Below, one piece after another: positions 9,299-19,100 of a stretch of DNA of 64,000 nucleotides. The DNA comes from an uncultured Clostridia bacterium (GTDB lineage: Bacteria; Bacillota; Clostridia; Oscillospirales; Ruminococcaceae): NCBI GenBank assembly GCA_947168885.1, contig CAMVNQ010000012.1, positions 1-64,000 of the forward strand. Direction: 5' to 3'. The position numbers were made by a program, and so were the translations under genes. The notes below the pieces were generated by a model, which saw only the letters and a program-made list of their open reading frames with translations, was not told the DNA's origin and did not search any database. Every line of letters begins with the position of its first letter. Positions within the stretch are counted from its first letter, which is position 1.

Positions 9299-9622
9299 GT
9301 CAACACCTGTTCTGAAAAATATACATTTTGTAATATTGCTATGCCAATTCCGTGATTATCTTTCACATTAGTATAAACTGTTCCTCTGCCGTCATTTTTT
9401 GGAAGACGATGTTGCACATAGCTCGATTTAACGGAAAAACTGAATTATCACAAGATAGGAGAAAAAATATACCAAGTCCTAATATGATAGTTTATCTCTG
9501 CCATTCGGTGATATATGATTACATTCTTTTCTTTCAAGGCTGAGAATTGGGACTATAAGTAAGACTTTCATGATAAGTTTATATACTGATAACAATATAG
9601 TTTTTTATATTCATATTATTTA
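9299..9622. other. AT-rich intergenic region, no gene recognised
   Basis: Between the divergently read toxin promoter and the 3' end of the kinase gene. A 63-codon frame exists but has no ribosome site or recognisable product. I see no RNA gene. Confidence 0.4.
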
Positions 9623-11551
9623 TCAATCCAAAATCGGCTTTTCAGAGAAAACGATGTTTTTTACTGTCGCTGTAAGATAGTCAGAATTAAAGTAGCAGTC
9701 AAATGCCAGACTTTGGCTAATTTTGCCGTTAGAAAGGTCGTGCTTAAGATCCCAGCAAAGATGCTTGCTTTCATTTTTTAAATTATACCCGTCACAATAT
9801 GTAAAGCCGTCTTCGCTGTTGAAACCTGCGATCCCGCATACCATTTCACCCTCGACTTCTATATCCGCATACACATAGTTCACTTTTGAGAGCTCGATAT
9901 CGCTTTTGGGGAAAAATGAAAGTGAGGTAACGGTGTCTTTGGTGAATGTAAAGCTGCCGTCGTCGTTTTCGTGCCAAAAATCCGGTCCGGTATATTCATT
10001 ATCCGAGTAAGAGATGTCCCTTACAGTAACGATCGAACCCTTTGTCATGCTGCCTACAGTAAGAAGAAGACCGCTCGAAATGCCGTCGGGCGTTTTGAAG
10101 ATCACTTTTTCCGGTTTGTCCTTTATACCCATTGCGTTCGAGTGGAACCATTCTCCGTCTGTGCCCGGCGCCGTAAGACAGAACCATGCCTCGCAGCCAG
10201 TGGTATTTACTGTGACAGCCGCGCATCTGAGCTTTTTAAGGTCAAAATGTTCTTCCGGCAAAAGCCGGAACACAATATCTTCGTTGTCCTGTGTACATTT
10301 ATAGCTGTACGAGCCGTCGTCGTTGAATACCCAACCGGCATTTGCGGCGCGATACATATCGCTCATATCTTTATTTCCTGCATCTTCGGTCAAAAACGTG
10401 AAGGACGACATTTTATCGGAAACAGTCTGTGTTGTTATCGGAGACACAACCGGATCATACGCGGGACTCAAAGAAGACGCTCTTGCATTATCCGACACCT
10501 TCTCTGATATACGCTCCGTTGAAATATTCGATGCTGCCGCTTCCGTTGTTATAGTAGTTTCGTTGTATTCCGTCACCGTTTCGGGAGTAATGCTTGTGTC
10601 GGCAGAAGTATTATATTCAATCTCGTTATTTGCGGTCTGTTCGGATAAGATCTGGTCTTTTATTCCCGCAACATATGAAAGCGTAACAGCCAATATCGTC
10701 AGAGCGGCGCACGCCGAAGCGGCAGCGACCATTTGCGGTATATGTTCATGTCCGGAAAGCGCCGCTTTCATTTTTGATATGTTTTGGTAGCGTCTTTCGG
10801 GGTCGAATCTCGTTGAGCGCTTGATCATTCTTGCTGCTTTCCCGCGGCGCAGTTCTTTTTTGTCATACCCTCCGCTTAACATATAAAGCATAAGCATACC
10901 AACGGCATATACATCTGTTCTTTCGTCGGTCTGACCGAATCCGAACTGTTCCGGTGCCGCCGTAGTTCGTGTACCGAGATAGACCGTATCATTCTCGTTA
11001 TCCGGTTTAACTGTGCGTGCAGCGTCAAGGTCTATAATATGATATTGTCCGTCTTCTGATATTACTATGTTTTCGGGTTTGATATCCCGGCAAATTATTC
11101 TTTCGGGAAGAGTATGTATTTTTTCAAGTATCGAACAGATCTTATATGCGGTCAAACAGGTCTCATGATCTGAAAGAGTACCTTCCTTTTCGATCTTGTC
11201 ACGAAGAGTTACACCGTCTATATACTCTCGTAAATAATACGTGAAGTCATTATCACGAAAAAGCAGGACAGGCTGCGGGAAACTCTCATTTTTTCCCGAG
11301 TCATATATAAGCGATGCAATACGGTATTCATTTTCGATACGGGACGAATTATCACCCGCACTCACTTTAAGCACAAAGCTTTTACCTGTGGAATCCTTTA
11401 CTATATAGATCTGACGTTCATCGGAATATTTTAAACACGAAAAAACGCTGTAAGTTCCCGAAATCTTTTCGGGAAGCTTGCAGTCGTTTCTGTATAATTT
11501 TTCAAATTCTTCATCAAAGCTCATTTTCGTTGATTCTTTTAAGGCACTCAT
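9623..11551 (-). CDS. Transmembrane Ser/Thr protein kinase with extracellular domain
   Basis: 642 residues. The N-terminal kinase domain (about 30-265) has lysine K62 in FVLKV, the catalytic loop ICRDIKPENIV (R155, D156, K158, N161), the metal site as DLD (174-176) instead of DFG, and the activation-segment end AAPEQFGFGQTDERTDVYAVG. HRD is changed to CRD; the catalytic Asp is kept. A transmembrane helix follows (about 274-296), then a Thr-rich linker and two similar extracellular beta-rich domains ending near the C-terminus. The layout matches PknB-type sensor kinases but without PASTA repeats. The gene overlaps the preceding HTH gene by 38 bases; MSFDEEF at 11524 is an alternative start. 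Extracellular ligand unknown. Confidence 0.88.
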   Translation of the reverse strand: MSALKESTKMSFDEEFEKLYRNDCKLPEKISGTYSVFSCLKYSDERQIYIVKDSTGKSFVLKVSAGDNSSRIENEYRIASLIYDSGKNESFPQPVLLFRDNDFTYYLREYIDGVTLRDKIEKEGTLSDHETCLTAYKICSILEKIHTLPERIICRDIKPENIVISEDGQYHIIDLDAARTVKPDNENDTVYLGTRTTAAPEQFGFGQTDERTDVYAVGMLMLYMLSGGYDKKELRRGKAARMIKRSTRFDPERRYQNISKMKAALSGHEHIPQMVAAASACAALTILAVTLSYVAGIKDQILSEQTANNEIEYNTSADTSITPETVTEYNETTITTEAAASNISTERISEKVSDNARASSLSPAYDPVVSPITTQTVSDKMSSFTFLTEDAGNKDMSDMYRAANAGWVFNDDGSYSYKCTQDNEDIVFRLLPEEHFDLKKLRCAAVTVNTTGCEAWFCLTAPGTDGEWFHSNAMGIKDKPEKVIFKTPDGISSGLLLTVGSMTKGSIVTVRDISYSDNEYTGPDFWHENDDGSFTFTKDTVTSLSFFPKSDIELSKVNYVYADIEVEGEMVCGIAGFNSEDGFTYCDGYNLKNESKHLCWDLKHDLSNGKISQSLAFDCYFNSDYLTATVKNIVFSEKPILD

Positions 11552-11939
11552 TAGTCTCGTACATATCCATACGCTCGTTTATACAGCATATTATAGCCGC
11601 ATCGCGTCTAACCTTCGGATAAAGTGTACCGCACTGTCCGAGCATGAGAAGGCGCTGAGTCTCATCAAGGTCAAGACCGACGGCTAATGCCAAAGCTATC
11701 AGTTTGTCACGGCTCACCCCTCTTGTACCGGAAAGAATTTGGTATACATGTGACTGGCTGACATTTGTTTTCATTACAATATCATGAGGTGTAATGCTGT
11801 ATTTGTTCATCTTTTCATATATATACCCGGATAAAAGATTGTTCGACTGACCGAGCTTTTGATCATCAATATGGTTAATGAATTTCGAGCCGCTTTGGTC
11901 TATAAGCTCAAACAGATCATCTGTGGTTTTTGACATCAT
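11514..11939 (-). CDS. HTH (XRE-type) regulator translationally coupled to the kinase
   Basis: 141 residues, starting after an AGGAGA site. The helix-turn-helix is MNKYSITPHDIVMKTNVSQSHVYQILSGTRGVSRDKLIALALAVGLDLDETQRLLMLG, a Cro/C1-like domain followed by a conserved-looking helical tail (RDAAIICCINERMDMYETNECL). The stop lies inside the kinase gene, which implies coupled translation and a joint job: the kinase probably phosphorylates this regulator or a shared target. The pair is divergent from the acyl-ligase cluster starting at 12207, so that cluster is a candidate target. Confidence 0.85.
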   Translation of the reverse strand: MMSKTTDDLFELIDQSGSKFINHIDDQKLGQSNNLLSGYIYEKMNKYSITPHDIVMKTNVSQSHVYQILSGTRGVSRDKLIALALAVGLDLDETQRLLMLGQCGTLYPKVRRDAAIICCINERMDMYETNECLKRINENEL

Positions 11940-12206
11940 ATCTTCTCCTGTTTGCTGTATCCATCATAAAACGTGAAATGCAATTATTTTAAGAAATTAT
12001 ATCATAATACTATCAAATAGTCAATATCTACATATATTCTTCTCACAGAAAAAAGCATTTTTCTTCTCCGAGCGGAACAAAATCCATAATCGGTATGATA
12101 TAATATAATATTGTATATAATGGGGAGATTTGCTTAAAACACTGGCAGAGATCTTATCTTTGCAATAGATATCACGCAGTAATTGAGATATGAGGAGGAC
12201 AAAACA
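11940..12206. promoter_or_regulatory. Divergent promoter region of regulator/kinase and acyl-ligase cluster
   Basis: Strongly AT-rich. It contains a TATAAT-like run (GGTATGATATAATATAAT, about 12096-12113) facing the ligase cluster, whose ribosome site GAGGAGG ends ten bases before the ATG at 12207. No gene is seen here. Confidence 0.4.
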
Positions 12207-13892
12207 ATGAACACAGAAAAAGAACTTACTGGCTATCCCTCGATAGACAAGCCGTGGGAAAAAGGGAAATCCTTTTTTCAGAAGCATCCGATTATCCCTT
12301 CTATAAACATATACTCACTTATAAAACAAATCAATAAAAAGAATATGGATGCTCCCGCAATTACGTGTCACGACGAAACATATACATATCGGGAAATGCT
12401 GCAAGACTCAGTTAAGCTAGCCAATGCGCTTGTTATAAACGGAATAAATCGCGGTGATATTATTGCAGTATGTATGCCGAGTTATTATGAAGCAGCAATT
12501 GTTTTTCTTGCTTGTAACAAAATCGGCGCAATTTTCACCTGCTTGAATAATCATGCTTCAATTTCTGAAATTCAAAGCTATATAAATCTTTACCACACAC
12601 CTGTTTTGTTTACTGACAGGACAGATCTTGTTGAGCTTTTGAATAATGGTGTGATGAATACAGTCGTACTTGTAAAGACCGATAAACTGGACAAAAAGAA
12701 AGGTGCCGTACATTATGCAGACTATATAAAGAAGGGTTCTTCAAATTGGAAAGGCGGCATTACATTCAATGGAAAAGACGATGCGTTAATTCTATACACT
12801 AGCGGCACAACTGGCAAGCCTAAATCAGTAGTTCTTACAAATATAAACATTATTTCATCTATAATATATGAGAAAAATACAGCAACAGATATTGAAATCA
12901 ATGTTACACGAACGTTAACCTGCGTTCCTTTTTCATATCCTTACGGACTAATAACATCACTTATTACAAGCTTGCTTTGGCAGAAAGAAGCCGTCCTCGC
13001 GCCTTTCATTGGCATGGATACAGTTCAGTATTATATGTCATATAAGCCCAATATGATTTTCGGGTCACCAGCCTTACTAAATCTTATAATGAAGGGTATC
13101 CCAGACGACTTTGAACTTGCTTTTGTAACCAGTTTTGTTTCGGGAGGAGATTTCCTGCCAGCAAATCAAGCTGAGCAAGGAAAATTTTTTTTTAAAAAAC
13201 ATGGCAGTTCAATCGAAATCGGAAATGGCTTTGGCAATGCCGAAACCGTCAGCAACGGATCGACACCTGTGGGCGTAGAAAGTCGTCCTTCTACTGTTGG
13301 TAAAATTCTGACAGGAACAGATGTAATGATTGTAGATCCAAACACTTATAAGGAAAGGCATTATAATGAAGAAGGGCTGATGCTTGCAACAGGTAAACAT
13401 ATATTTCGTGAATATTATCATGATCCGGAAGCGACAAAAGCTGCAAAGCGGACTATAAACGGTCGCGAGTATTTTATTACTGGAACAATGGGATTTATTG
13501 ATAAAGATGGATATTTCACTTTAACCGGACGTCAATCACGTTTTTATATAAATTCATCATTAAATAAGATATATCTTGATCATGTTCAGAAAATAGTTGG
13601 GGATTTAAATTGTGTAGAAGCTTGTGCTATTGTAAAAGTTCCCGATAAAACTGAACTGTTTGTAAATAAGGCCTACATTGTATTAAAAGACAATTATAAG
13701 CCTAATGAAGAAATGAAGCAGACTATTATTGATAAATTGAAAGAAAGTCCACAAGGAGATGAATCGGAAACTCTGAAAAGCCACGAGATACCGACATATA
13801 TAGAATTTTTAGATAAACTTCCGCTTATGGAAGGAAGTGAAAAGGTAGATTATTTGACTTTGGAGAAAATGGCGGAAGAAATGGAGAAGTGA
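12207..13892 (+). CDS. Tagged AMP-forming acyl/aryl ligase (ANL family), ribose-binding Asp replaced
   Basis: 561 residues starting at MNTEKELTGYPSIDKPW after GAGGAGG. The phosphate loop is intact (LILYTSGTTGKPKSVVLT). The core motif normally TGD reads TGTMGFIDKDG, so the Asp that usually contacts the AMP ribose is Thr. The C-terminal A10 region is LPLMEGSEKVDYLTLEK, which keeps a lysine in a shifted context. The ~15-residue N-terminal tag is shared with two other ligases here. The enzyme would activate a carboxylic acid as acyl-AMP and load CoA or an acyl carrier protein; the altered motif could mean weak or non-canonical catalysis. First gene of the cluster. Confidence 0.85.
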   Translation: MNTEKELTGYPSIDKPWEKGKSFFQKHPIIPSINIYSLIKQINKKNMDAPAITCHDETYTYREMLQDSVKLANALVINGINRGDIIAVCMPSYYEAAIVFLACNKIGAIFTCLNNHASISEIQSYINLYHTPVLFTDRTDLVELLNNGVMNTVVLVKTDKLDKKKGAVHYADYIKKGSSNWKGGITFNGKDDALILYTSGTTGKPKSVVLTNINIISSIIYEKNTATDIEINVTRTLTCVPFSYPYGLITSLITSLLWQKEAVLAPFIGMDTVQYYMSYKPNMIFGSPALLNLIMKGIPDDFELAFVTSFVSGGDFLPANQAEQGKFFFKKHGSSIEIGNGFGNAETVSNGSTPVGVESRPSTVGKILTGTDVMIVDPNTYKERHYNEEGLMLATGKHIFREYYHDPEATKAAKRTINGREYFITGTMGFIDKDGYFTLTGRQSRFYINSSLNKIYLDHVQKIVGDLNCVEACAIVKVPDKTELFVNKAYIVLKDNYKPNEEMKQTIIDKLKESPQGDESETLKSHEIPTYIEFLDKLPLMEGSEKVDYLTLEKMAEEMEK

Positions 13893-13894
13893 AA

Positions 13895-13957
13895 ATGAAC
13901 ACAGAAAAAGAACTTACGGGCTACCCGTCGATAGACAAGCCGTGGTTGAAGTATTAA
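13895..13957 (+). CDS. 20-residue orphan copy of the ligase N-terminal tag
   Basis: An ATG two bases after the previous stop, with GGAG eight bases upstream, opens a frame that encodes MNTEKELTGYPSIDKPWLKY and then stops. This is exactly the N-terminal tag of the neighbouring ligases with nothing after it. It is either the stump of a ligase gene lost by recombination or a real small peptide. The ribosome site is intact. A second stump of the same kind lies at 24189. Confidence 0.6.
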   Translation: MNTEKELTGYPSIDKPWLKY

Positions 13958-14014
13958 TAAGGAAATGACTGTATGATAAATGTTCCTAAATACAATATAT
14001 AGTAAGTGCAATAT

Positions 14015-14809
14015 ATGAAAAGAATTATAATAATTATACATAAACTCTTATATCCTGTCCTTTTGCTTATGTTCAGGACATTCAAAGCTCATAACATCAC
14101 TTTCTATAATGAAATGCCGCAATTAGATGAAAATGCAATATTTGCAGTAAATCATTCCTGTAAATATGATATTCCATACACTTGTGAAGTTGTTAAGAGA
14201 AGCAGTTATGTTCTGATAGGAAAACAGCCACTTGAATTTATAGATAGAATCGCTTTTTGGCTTAATGGAACCGTATGGGTTGACAGGAAAAACAGAAATG
14301 ACAAGAAAAAAGCAACATCAAAAATGATTGATCTGCTGAAAAAAGGTGCAAATCTGTTTATGTTCCCCGAAGGAACATGGAATCTTACACCATCCAAACC
14401 TATGTTACCGCTGTATTGGGGAATTATTGATATTGCAAGAAATGCCAAAAAGCCGATAGTGCCTTTGATACTTGAATATACAGACAAGAAATGCTATGTC
14501 GCTTTCGGCAGTCCTATGTACATATCTCAGGACGACAACAAGGGCGGAAAAATAAAAGAGCTTGCCGACAGCATGGCAGCGCTGAAATGGCAGATTTGGG
14601 AGAAATATCTCGATACCGGCTATAATTCAGAGGAAGAATGGAAAGTCGAAGCAAGTAGGCGTGTCGCAGATTATCCAAAACTTGATTACGAATATGAGTG
14701 TTCCGTCATCAGAAAAGAGACCTTTTATTTCGATGATTTTGTTGATCTTGATAAAATAGAACCTTTCAGTACAAATGCGTTTTTATTCAGTAAAAGGAAT
14801 CATGATTAA
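14015..14809 (+). CDS. PlsC-like acyltransferase
   Basis: 264 residues from MKRIIIIIHKLLYPVL, the start that aligns with the next paralogue; a GTG at 14006 is the alternative. It carries the acyltransferase motif I as NHSCKYD (NHxxxxD) and motif III as FPEGTWN, with a hydrophobic N-terminal anchor. The family transfers acyl groups from acyl-ACP or acyl-CoA to glycerol-phosphate-type lipids at the membrane. It shares the tail YEYECSVIRKE with the next gene, so the two arose by tandem duplication. Set inside an acyl-activation cluster, it probably accepts the cluster's activated acyl group; the acceptor is unknown. Confidence 0.88.
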   Translation: MKRIIIIIHKLLYPVLLLMFRTFKAHNITFYNEMPQLDENAIFAVNHSCKYDIPYTCEVVKRSSYVLIGKQPLEFIDRIAFWLNGTVWVDRKNRNDKKKATSKMIDLLKKGANLFMFPEGTWNLTPSKPMLPLYWGIIDIARNAKKPIVPLILEYTDKKCYVAFGSPMYISQDDNKGGKIKELADSMAALKWQIWEKYLDTGYNSEEEWKVEASRRVADYPKLDYEYECSVIRKETFYFDDFVDLDKIEPFSTNAFLFSKRNHD

Positions 14810-14814
14810 TTTAT

Positions 14815-15615
14815 ATGAACAAAATTAATATTATTATCAAAACATTACTCCATCCAATAATGTATCTCGGTGTTAAGGCAATCAGGCCAGTAAAACCTCA
14901 GATTATCAGCGGAAAAATAGTCAATGGCTGTATATATGCTGTAAATCATACTAATGGAAACGATTTTCCCACTGCTGCTCAAATCGTTAAGCATCATTTT
15001 TACATACTGGCTGATTATACAATGAAAAAAGACATCGGAGTAAATATATTGAATCGCCTCAACGGTGTGGTGTATGTTGACAGAAAAAGCCGACAGAACC
15101 GAGCAAAAGCAAAAGATGATCTAATTTATCTTTTGAATAATAACAAGAATGTGCTTTTGTTCCCGGAAGGCACATGGAATCTATCGCCAAATCTGCTTAC
15201 TTTGCCGCTGAATTGGGGAATTATTGACATTTCGAATGCTTCCGGAAAGCCCATACAACCGATCATAATCTCATACACCGACGGAAAGACATATTGCAAG
15301 ATAGGCGATCCGTTTTATTCCAAACAGGATGCGAACAAAAAAGAAAACATAGATAAACTGCGAGAGATTATGACTACTATGATGTGGGAGCTTATTGAAC
15401 AAGATGGTTTATGTCATAGGAGTAAGATAAATATAGATTACTATAATAGATGGGTTAAACAACAGCTTGACACATATAAGAAACTTGATTTTGAGTATGA
15501 ACAGTCGGTCATACGGAAAGAGTTTGAGACATCGGATGATGTTTTCAGTCACCTAAAGAATATAGAACCTAAAGCAAATAATTCGTATTTGTTCAATAAA
15601 GGGAATCATGACTAA
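14815..15615 (+). CDS. PlsC-like acyltransferase, tandem paralogue
   Basis: 266 residues, five bases after the previous gene. Motif I is NHTNGND and motif III FPEGTWNLSP; both catalytic His and Asp are present. The N-terminus (MNKINIIIKTLLHPIMYLG) is a membrane anchor like that of the upstream copy, and the C-terminal FEYEQSVIRKEFE is conserved between the two. Two stand-alone acyltransferases plus two more domains in the next gene give four PlsC units in one operon, which suggests acylation of several positions or of different acceptors. Confidence 0.88.
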   Translation: MNKINIIIKTLLHPIMYLGVKAIRPVKPQIISGKIVNGCIYAVNHTNGNDFPTAAQIVKHHFYILADYTMKKDIGVNILNRLNGVVYVDRKSRQNRAKAKDDLIYLLNNNKNVLLFPEGTWNLSPNLLTLPLNWGIIDISNASGKPIQPIIISYTDGKTYCKIGDPFYSKQDANKKENIDKLREIMTTMMWELIEQDGLCHRSKINIDYYNRWVKQQLDTYKKLDFEYEQSVIRKEFETSDDVFSHLKNIEPKANNSYLFNKGNHD

Positions 15616-15629
15616 CGGAGAGTAACACA

Positions 15630-18600
15630 ATGGAAACAGAAAAAGGACTTGAAGGCTATAATCTATTTGTAAAACGAATGGATTATATTACAGAAAAGTA
15701 TAGCACCAAAAACGCATTTACATATATGCGTAACGACAAATCACAAACCCATGTCACTTTTTCAGATGTAGGAAAATTCATAAAAACATCTGCGGAAGAG
15801 TTCAAGCGTATTGGGTTGAAGCAGGGCGACAGGGTAGCTGTAATATGTCCTCATTCACCGTATGCTGTATTTACAGGAATGGCTCTGACACATTATGGGA
15901 TGACCATAGTTTTGATTGATGCATCGCTACCGCAAGCAGAAATAGAGAAACTTCTTGCATTTTCAGATGTAAGAGCTGTTTTTACTGTACAAAAAATCTA
16001 CGATAAACTGAATAAAGCTTTAGTTACAAATATACCATGTTATAAGATCTATGATGAACTTGCTATTACTCCGTATGACGATAATAAAACAATCTGTTCC
16101 GCTTCAACAAAAACAAAAGACCCGGAGCGTGATGTTATCGCAATATTGTTTTCGTCCGGAACGACTGGGCAGATGAAAGGAATTAAGGGTACGTATACTT
16201 CTGTACTGCTTGCCCGTGATGTTTTTGAAAGGCTGTCAGGGCTTGAAGACTATATGACATATCTTCTGGTGCTGCCGTTTAATCATATTGCGGGATTTAC
16301 CGGTGCTATGACATATTTTCTTACAGGATGTGAACTCGGGTTCATCGAAGAACCGGATGCATCTAAGCTGGGGACAGCTTTAAAGGAGTTTCAGCCTTAT
16401 TATTTTGCTATGGTACCGAAAGTTTATGAGGTAATGCAGGAGAAAATAACCGCCGCAATAAAAGAAAAGGGTACAGTAGCCTCTGCCTTTGTGTTTGGTA
16501 TGATGAAGCTTACAGGTTTTCTGCGCCGCAACTTTGGTATTAACATCGGTAAAAAGATGTTTAAAAGCATTACTGCAACTGTTTTCGGAGAAAACATCTT
16601 CGGAATCGGTACTGGCGCGTCTCCATGTAAAAAGGATACAGCTGAATTTTTTCTTAATCTTGGACTTGAATGGTCAAATCTGTATGCCACAACAGAAACA
16701 AGCGTTCCGATAGTCGCTACAGGTGTTTTTGACCGTTATCCGAATAATACAGTAGGAAATGTTAATGCACATCCCGAAATAAATGTCAGAATAAACAATG
16801 CAAATGCCGACGGCATAGGTGAGATCGCTGTCAATTCGCAGCTTATGATGAAGGGGTATTTCCGCCGTGACGATCTTACCGCCGCTGCGTTTGACAAAGA
16901 CGGTTTTTTTCTTACCGGCGATTACGGATATATCGACAAAAAAGGGTATCTTCATATAACAGGCAGAGTCAAAGACAGTATAGTCCTCAAAAACGGTAAG
17001 AAAGTGTCCCCCGACGATGTTGACAGCTATTATATGTCGCTTATCCCCGAAATTAAAATCGCAAGCCGTGGATTTGAGAATGAAACGGAAATGTGTGATG
17101 AAATACATATTTTTGTAGAAGCTGACGGACTTACGAACATTGAACTCTCTGATATTACCGAAAAGCTGAACAGCGAATCGAGAAAAGCTCCGCCGATGTA
17201 TAAAATCAGCGGAATACATTATATTGAAAAAATACCGAAAACCTCTGTCGGTAAAGTCAAGCGATATATGCTGACATTGGATAATGCAAGCAAAAGACCA
17301 ATAAAAGCACACTTTGACAGTCCAAATGATCTTAAAGAAAAAATATTTAATATACTGCGATCTCATACGAATTCATCTGAAATAATGCCGAATTCCAAGT
17401 TATCGGCTGATCTTGGCTTTGACAGTCTTACAATATTTGAAGCCACATCAGAGATTGAAAGTATAATAGGCGTTGATATATCATCTCGTATAAACTCTGA
17501 AACTACGGTGGAAAGATTAATTGAAATAAGCAGCAATCCTGTTGATCTCAAGCTCGAAGAATTTCCCAAACCCAAAACACCTCAAATGATTAAAACACTG
17601 AATAGATGGATACATTTTTCACAAAAGCATTATATAATTGAAGCAGAGGGAATAGAAAACATTCCTAATAGCGAGGGATATATCATTTGTTCCAATCATG
17701 CAAGTTATTTTGATCCTATCTGGATATTAACAGCAATGGGTAACAAAGCTGATTTAAACGGCGTTTGCTGTATGGCGGCAGTACATACAATGAAAGGCAG
17801 GACTTCACGGAGCATTTTTGATGCGCTCGGTGGTATTCCGGTCGATCGTGAAGGAAATACGATACCTGCAATGAGCTATGCTAAAAGCTGTCTGACGAAA
17901 GGAAGAAGCGTTATAATATTCCCCGAAGGAGCAAGATCAAGAGACGGAAGTATGCTTCCGTTTAAAAATGGCGCCGCAGAGCTCGCACTCGCGCTCGGAA
18001 GACAAATACTTCCGGTTAGGATAGATGGTGCTTTTGAGATATTTCCTCGAACAATGAAGCGTCCGAAGTTATACGACAATAAAAATCATAAAAGGTACTC
18101 GCTAAAAATATCATTCGGAAAACCGATAAATCCAAGCGGTAGCGCGAGTGAGTTAACTGAGTTGCTTAAACAGAAAATCGCTCACCCCGATATTACAAGC
18201 GCAATTACAAAAGATAAAGTTAAGGCATCGGTAATAAACGCTATTAGAGAAGTATCACAGATTGATGAAAGTTTTACAATTAGTGATAATATGTCTTTGC
18301 GGAATGATATAGGATTGGATTCACTTGCTATTTTTGAGCTCAGTGTTGCTCTAGAGAATGAATTTTCAATTCAAATAGAGGCGGCAATAAATGAGAGCAC
18401 TACCGTCGGAGATATTATTTATATGATAGAAAAAGGCGAATCATATAGCGAGAGTAATGATGCTGGCGATTATCCGCTGCCCAAAAGTGAAGCGGACAGA
18501 AGTCGATTTGGTAAATTCATTGATAAAACCGACAAGAAATATAATGTCGTATTAAATGGTATTGATAACGTCGTTCATGGCGAAAACTATATCTTTTGCC

Positions 18601-19097
18601 CTAACCATGAAAGTCACTATGATGGTATGTGGATCATAGGTCATCTTGGAAGCGAATACAGGGATAATATATGTTCTATAGCGGCTGACTATCTGTTCAA
18701 AAAGAGAATTTACAAACGCGGTATAGTATTAATGGGCGGAATTCCTACACACAGAAGCGGAAACACAACTACAGCTATGAAGAGAGCCTATGAATGCCTC
18801 AAAAATGGGATGAACCTTCTCATTCATCCCGAAGGTACACGAACCAGAAACGGTGAACTCGGTGAATTTAAGCTTGGTGCGGCGGAGTTATCGATACAAA
18901 CTGGTGTAAAGATCATTCCGGTATGTATCAATGGCGCAAGAGAGATATTCCCGCCGGACAAACTACTTCCGAACACCGGAAAGAAATATACGCTTGAAAT
19001 AAACTACGGGAAACCGATCTCTCCAGATGGAAAAACTGCAAAGGAAATTACGGAAGAAATCAAAGCATTTATTGTAAGCAATAAAAGAAAGGTGTAA
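15630..19097 (+). CDS. Ligase-ACP-PlsC-ACP-PlsC fusion enzyme
   Basis: 1155 residues. Domain order: AMP-ligase (about 1-545) with loop FSSGTTGQMKG (S175-G180), LTGDYGYID (D431) and the terminal K542 in SVGKVKR; acyl carrier domain 1 with LGFDSL (phosphopantetheine Ser599); PlsC 1 with NHASYFD (H690) and FPEGARSRDG (764-767); carrier domain 2 with IGLDSL (Ser898); PlsC 2 with NHESHYD (H993) and HPEGTRTRNG (from H1066). All core catalytic residues are present. The layout lets one chain activate a free fatty acid, hold it as thioester and transfer it twice. E. coli Aas (acyltransferase plus ligase) is the nearest known idea, but without ACPs. The start METEKGLEGYNLF looks like a worn version of the tag. 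Confidence 0.9.
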   Translation: METEKGLEGYNLFVKRMDYITEKYSTKNAFTYMRNDKSQTHVTFSDVGKFIKTSAEEFKRIGLKQGDRVAVICPHSPYAVFTGMALTHYGMTIVLIDASLPQAEIEKLLAFSDVRAVFTVQKIYDKLNKALVTNIPCYKIYDELAITPYDDNKTICSASTKTKDPERDVIAILFSSGTTGQMKGIKGTYTSVLLARDVFERLSGLEDYMTYLLVLPFNHIAGFTGAMTYFLTGCELGFIEEPDASKLGTALKEFQPYYFAMVPKVYEVMQEKITAAIKEKGTVASAFVFGMMKLTGFLRRNFGINIGKKMFKSITATVFGENIFGIGTGASPCKKDTAEFFLNLGLEWSNLYATTETSVPIVATGVFDRYPNNTVGNVNAHPEINVRINNANADGIGEIAVNSQLMMKGYFRRDDLTAAAFDKDGFFLTGDYGYIDKKGYLHITGRVKDSIVLKNGKKVSPDDVDSYYMSLIPEIKIASRGFENETEMCDEIHIFVEADGLTNIELSDITEKLNSESRKAPPMYKISGIHYIEKIPKTSVGKVKRYMLTLDNASKRPIKAHFDSPNDLKEKIFNILRSHTNSSEIMPNSKLSADLGFDSLTIFEATSEIESIIGVDISSRINSETTVERLIEISSNPVDLKLEEFPKPKTPQMIKTLNRWIHFSQKHYIIEAEGIENIPNSEGYIICSNHASYFDPIWILTAMGNKADLNGVCCMAAVHTMKGRTSRSIFDALGGIPVDREGNTIPAMSYAKSCLTKGRSVIIFPEGARSRDGSMLPFKNGAAELALALGRQILPVRIDGAFEIFPRTMKRPKLYDNKNHKRYSLKISFGKPINPSGSASELTELLKQKIAHPDITSAITKDKVKASVINAIREVSQIDESFTISDNMSLRNDIGLDSLAIFELSVALENEFSIQIEAAINESTTVGDIIYMIEKGESYSESNDAGDYPLPKSEADRSRFGKFIDKTDKKYNVVLNGIDNVVHGENYIFCPNHESHYDGMWIIGHLGSEYRDNICSIAADYLFKKRIYKRGIVLMGGIPTHRSGNTTTAMKRAYECLKNGMNLLIHPEGTRTRNGELGEFKLGAAELSIQTGVKIIPVCINGAREIFPPDKLLPNTGKKYTLEINYGKPISPDGKTAKEITEEIKAFIVSNKRKV

Positions 19098-19100
19098 AGA

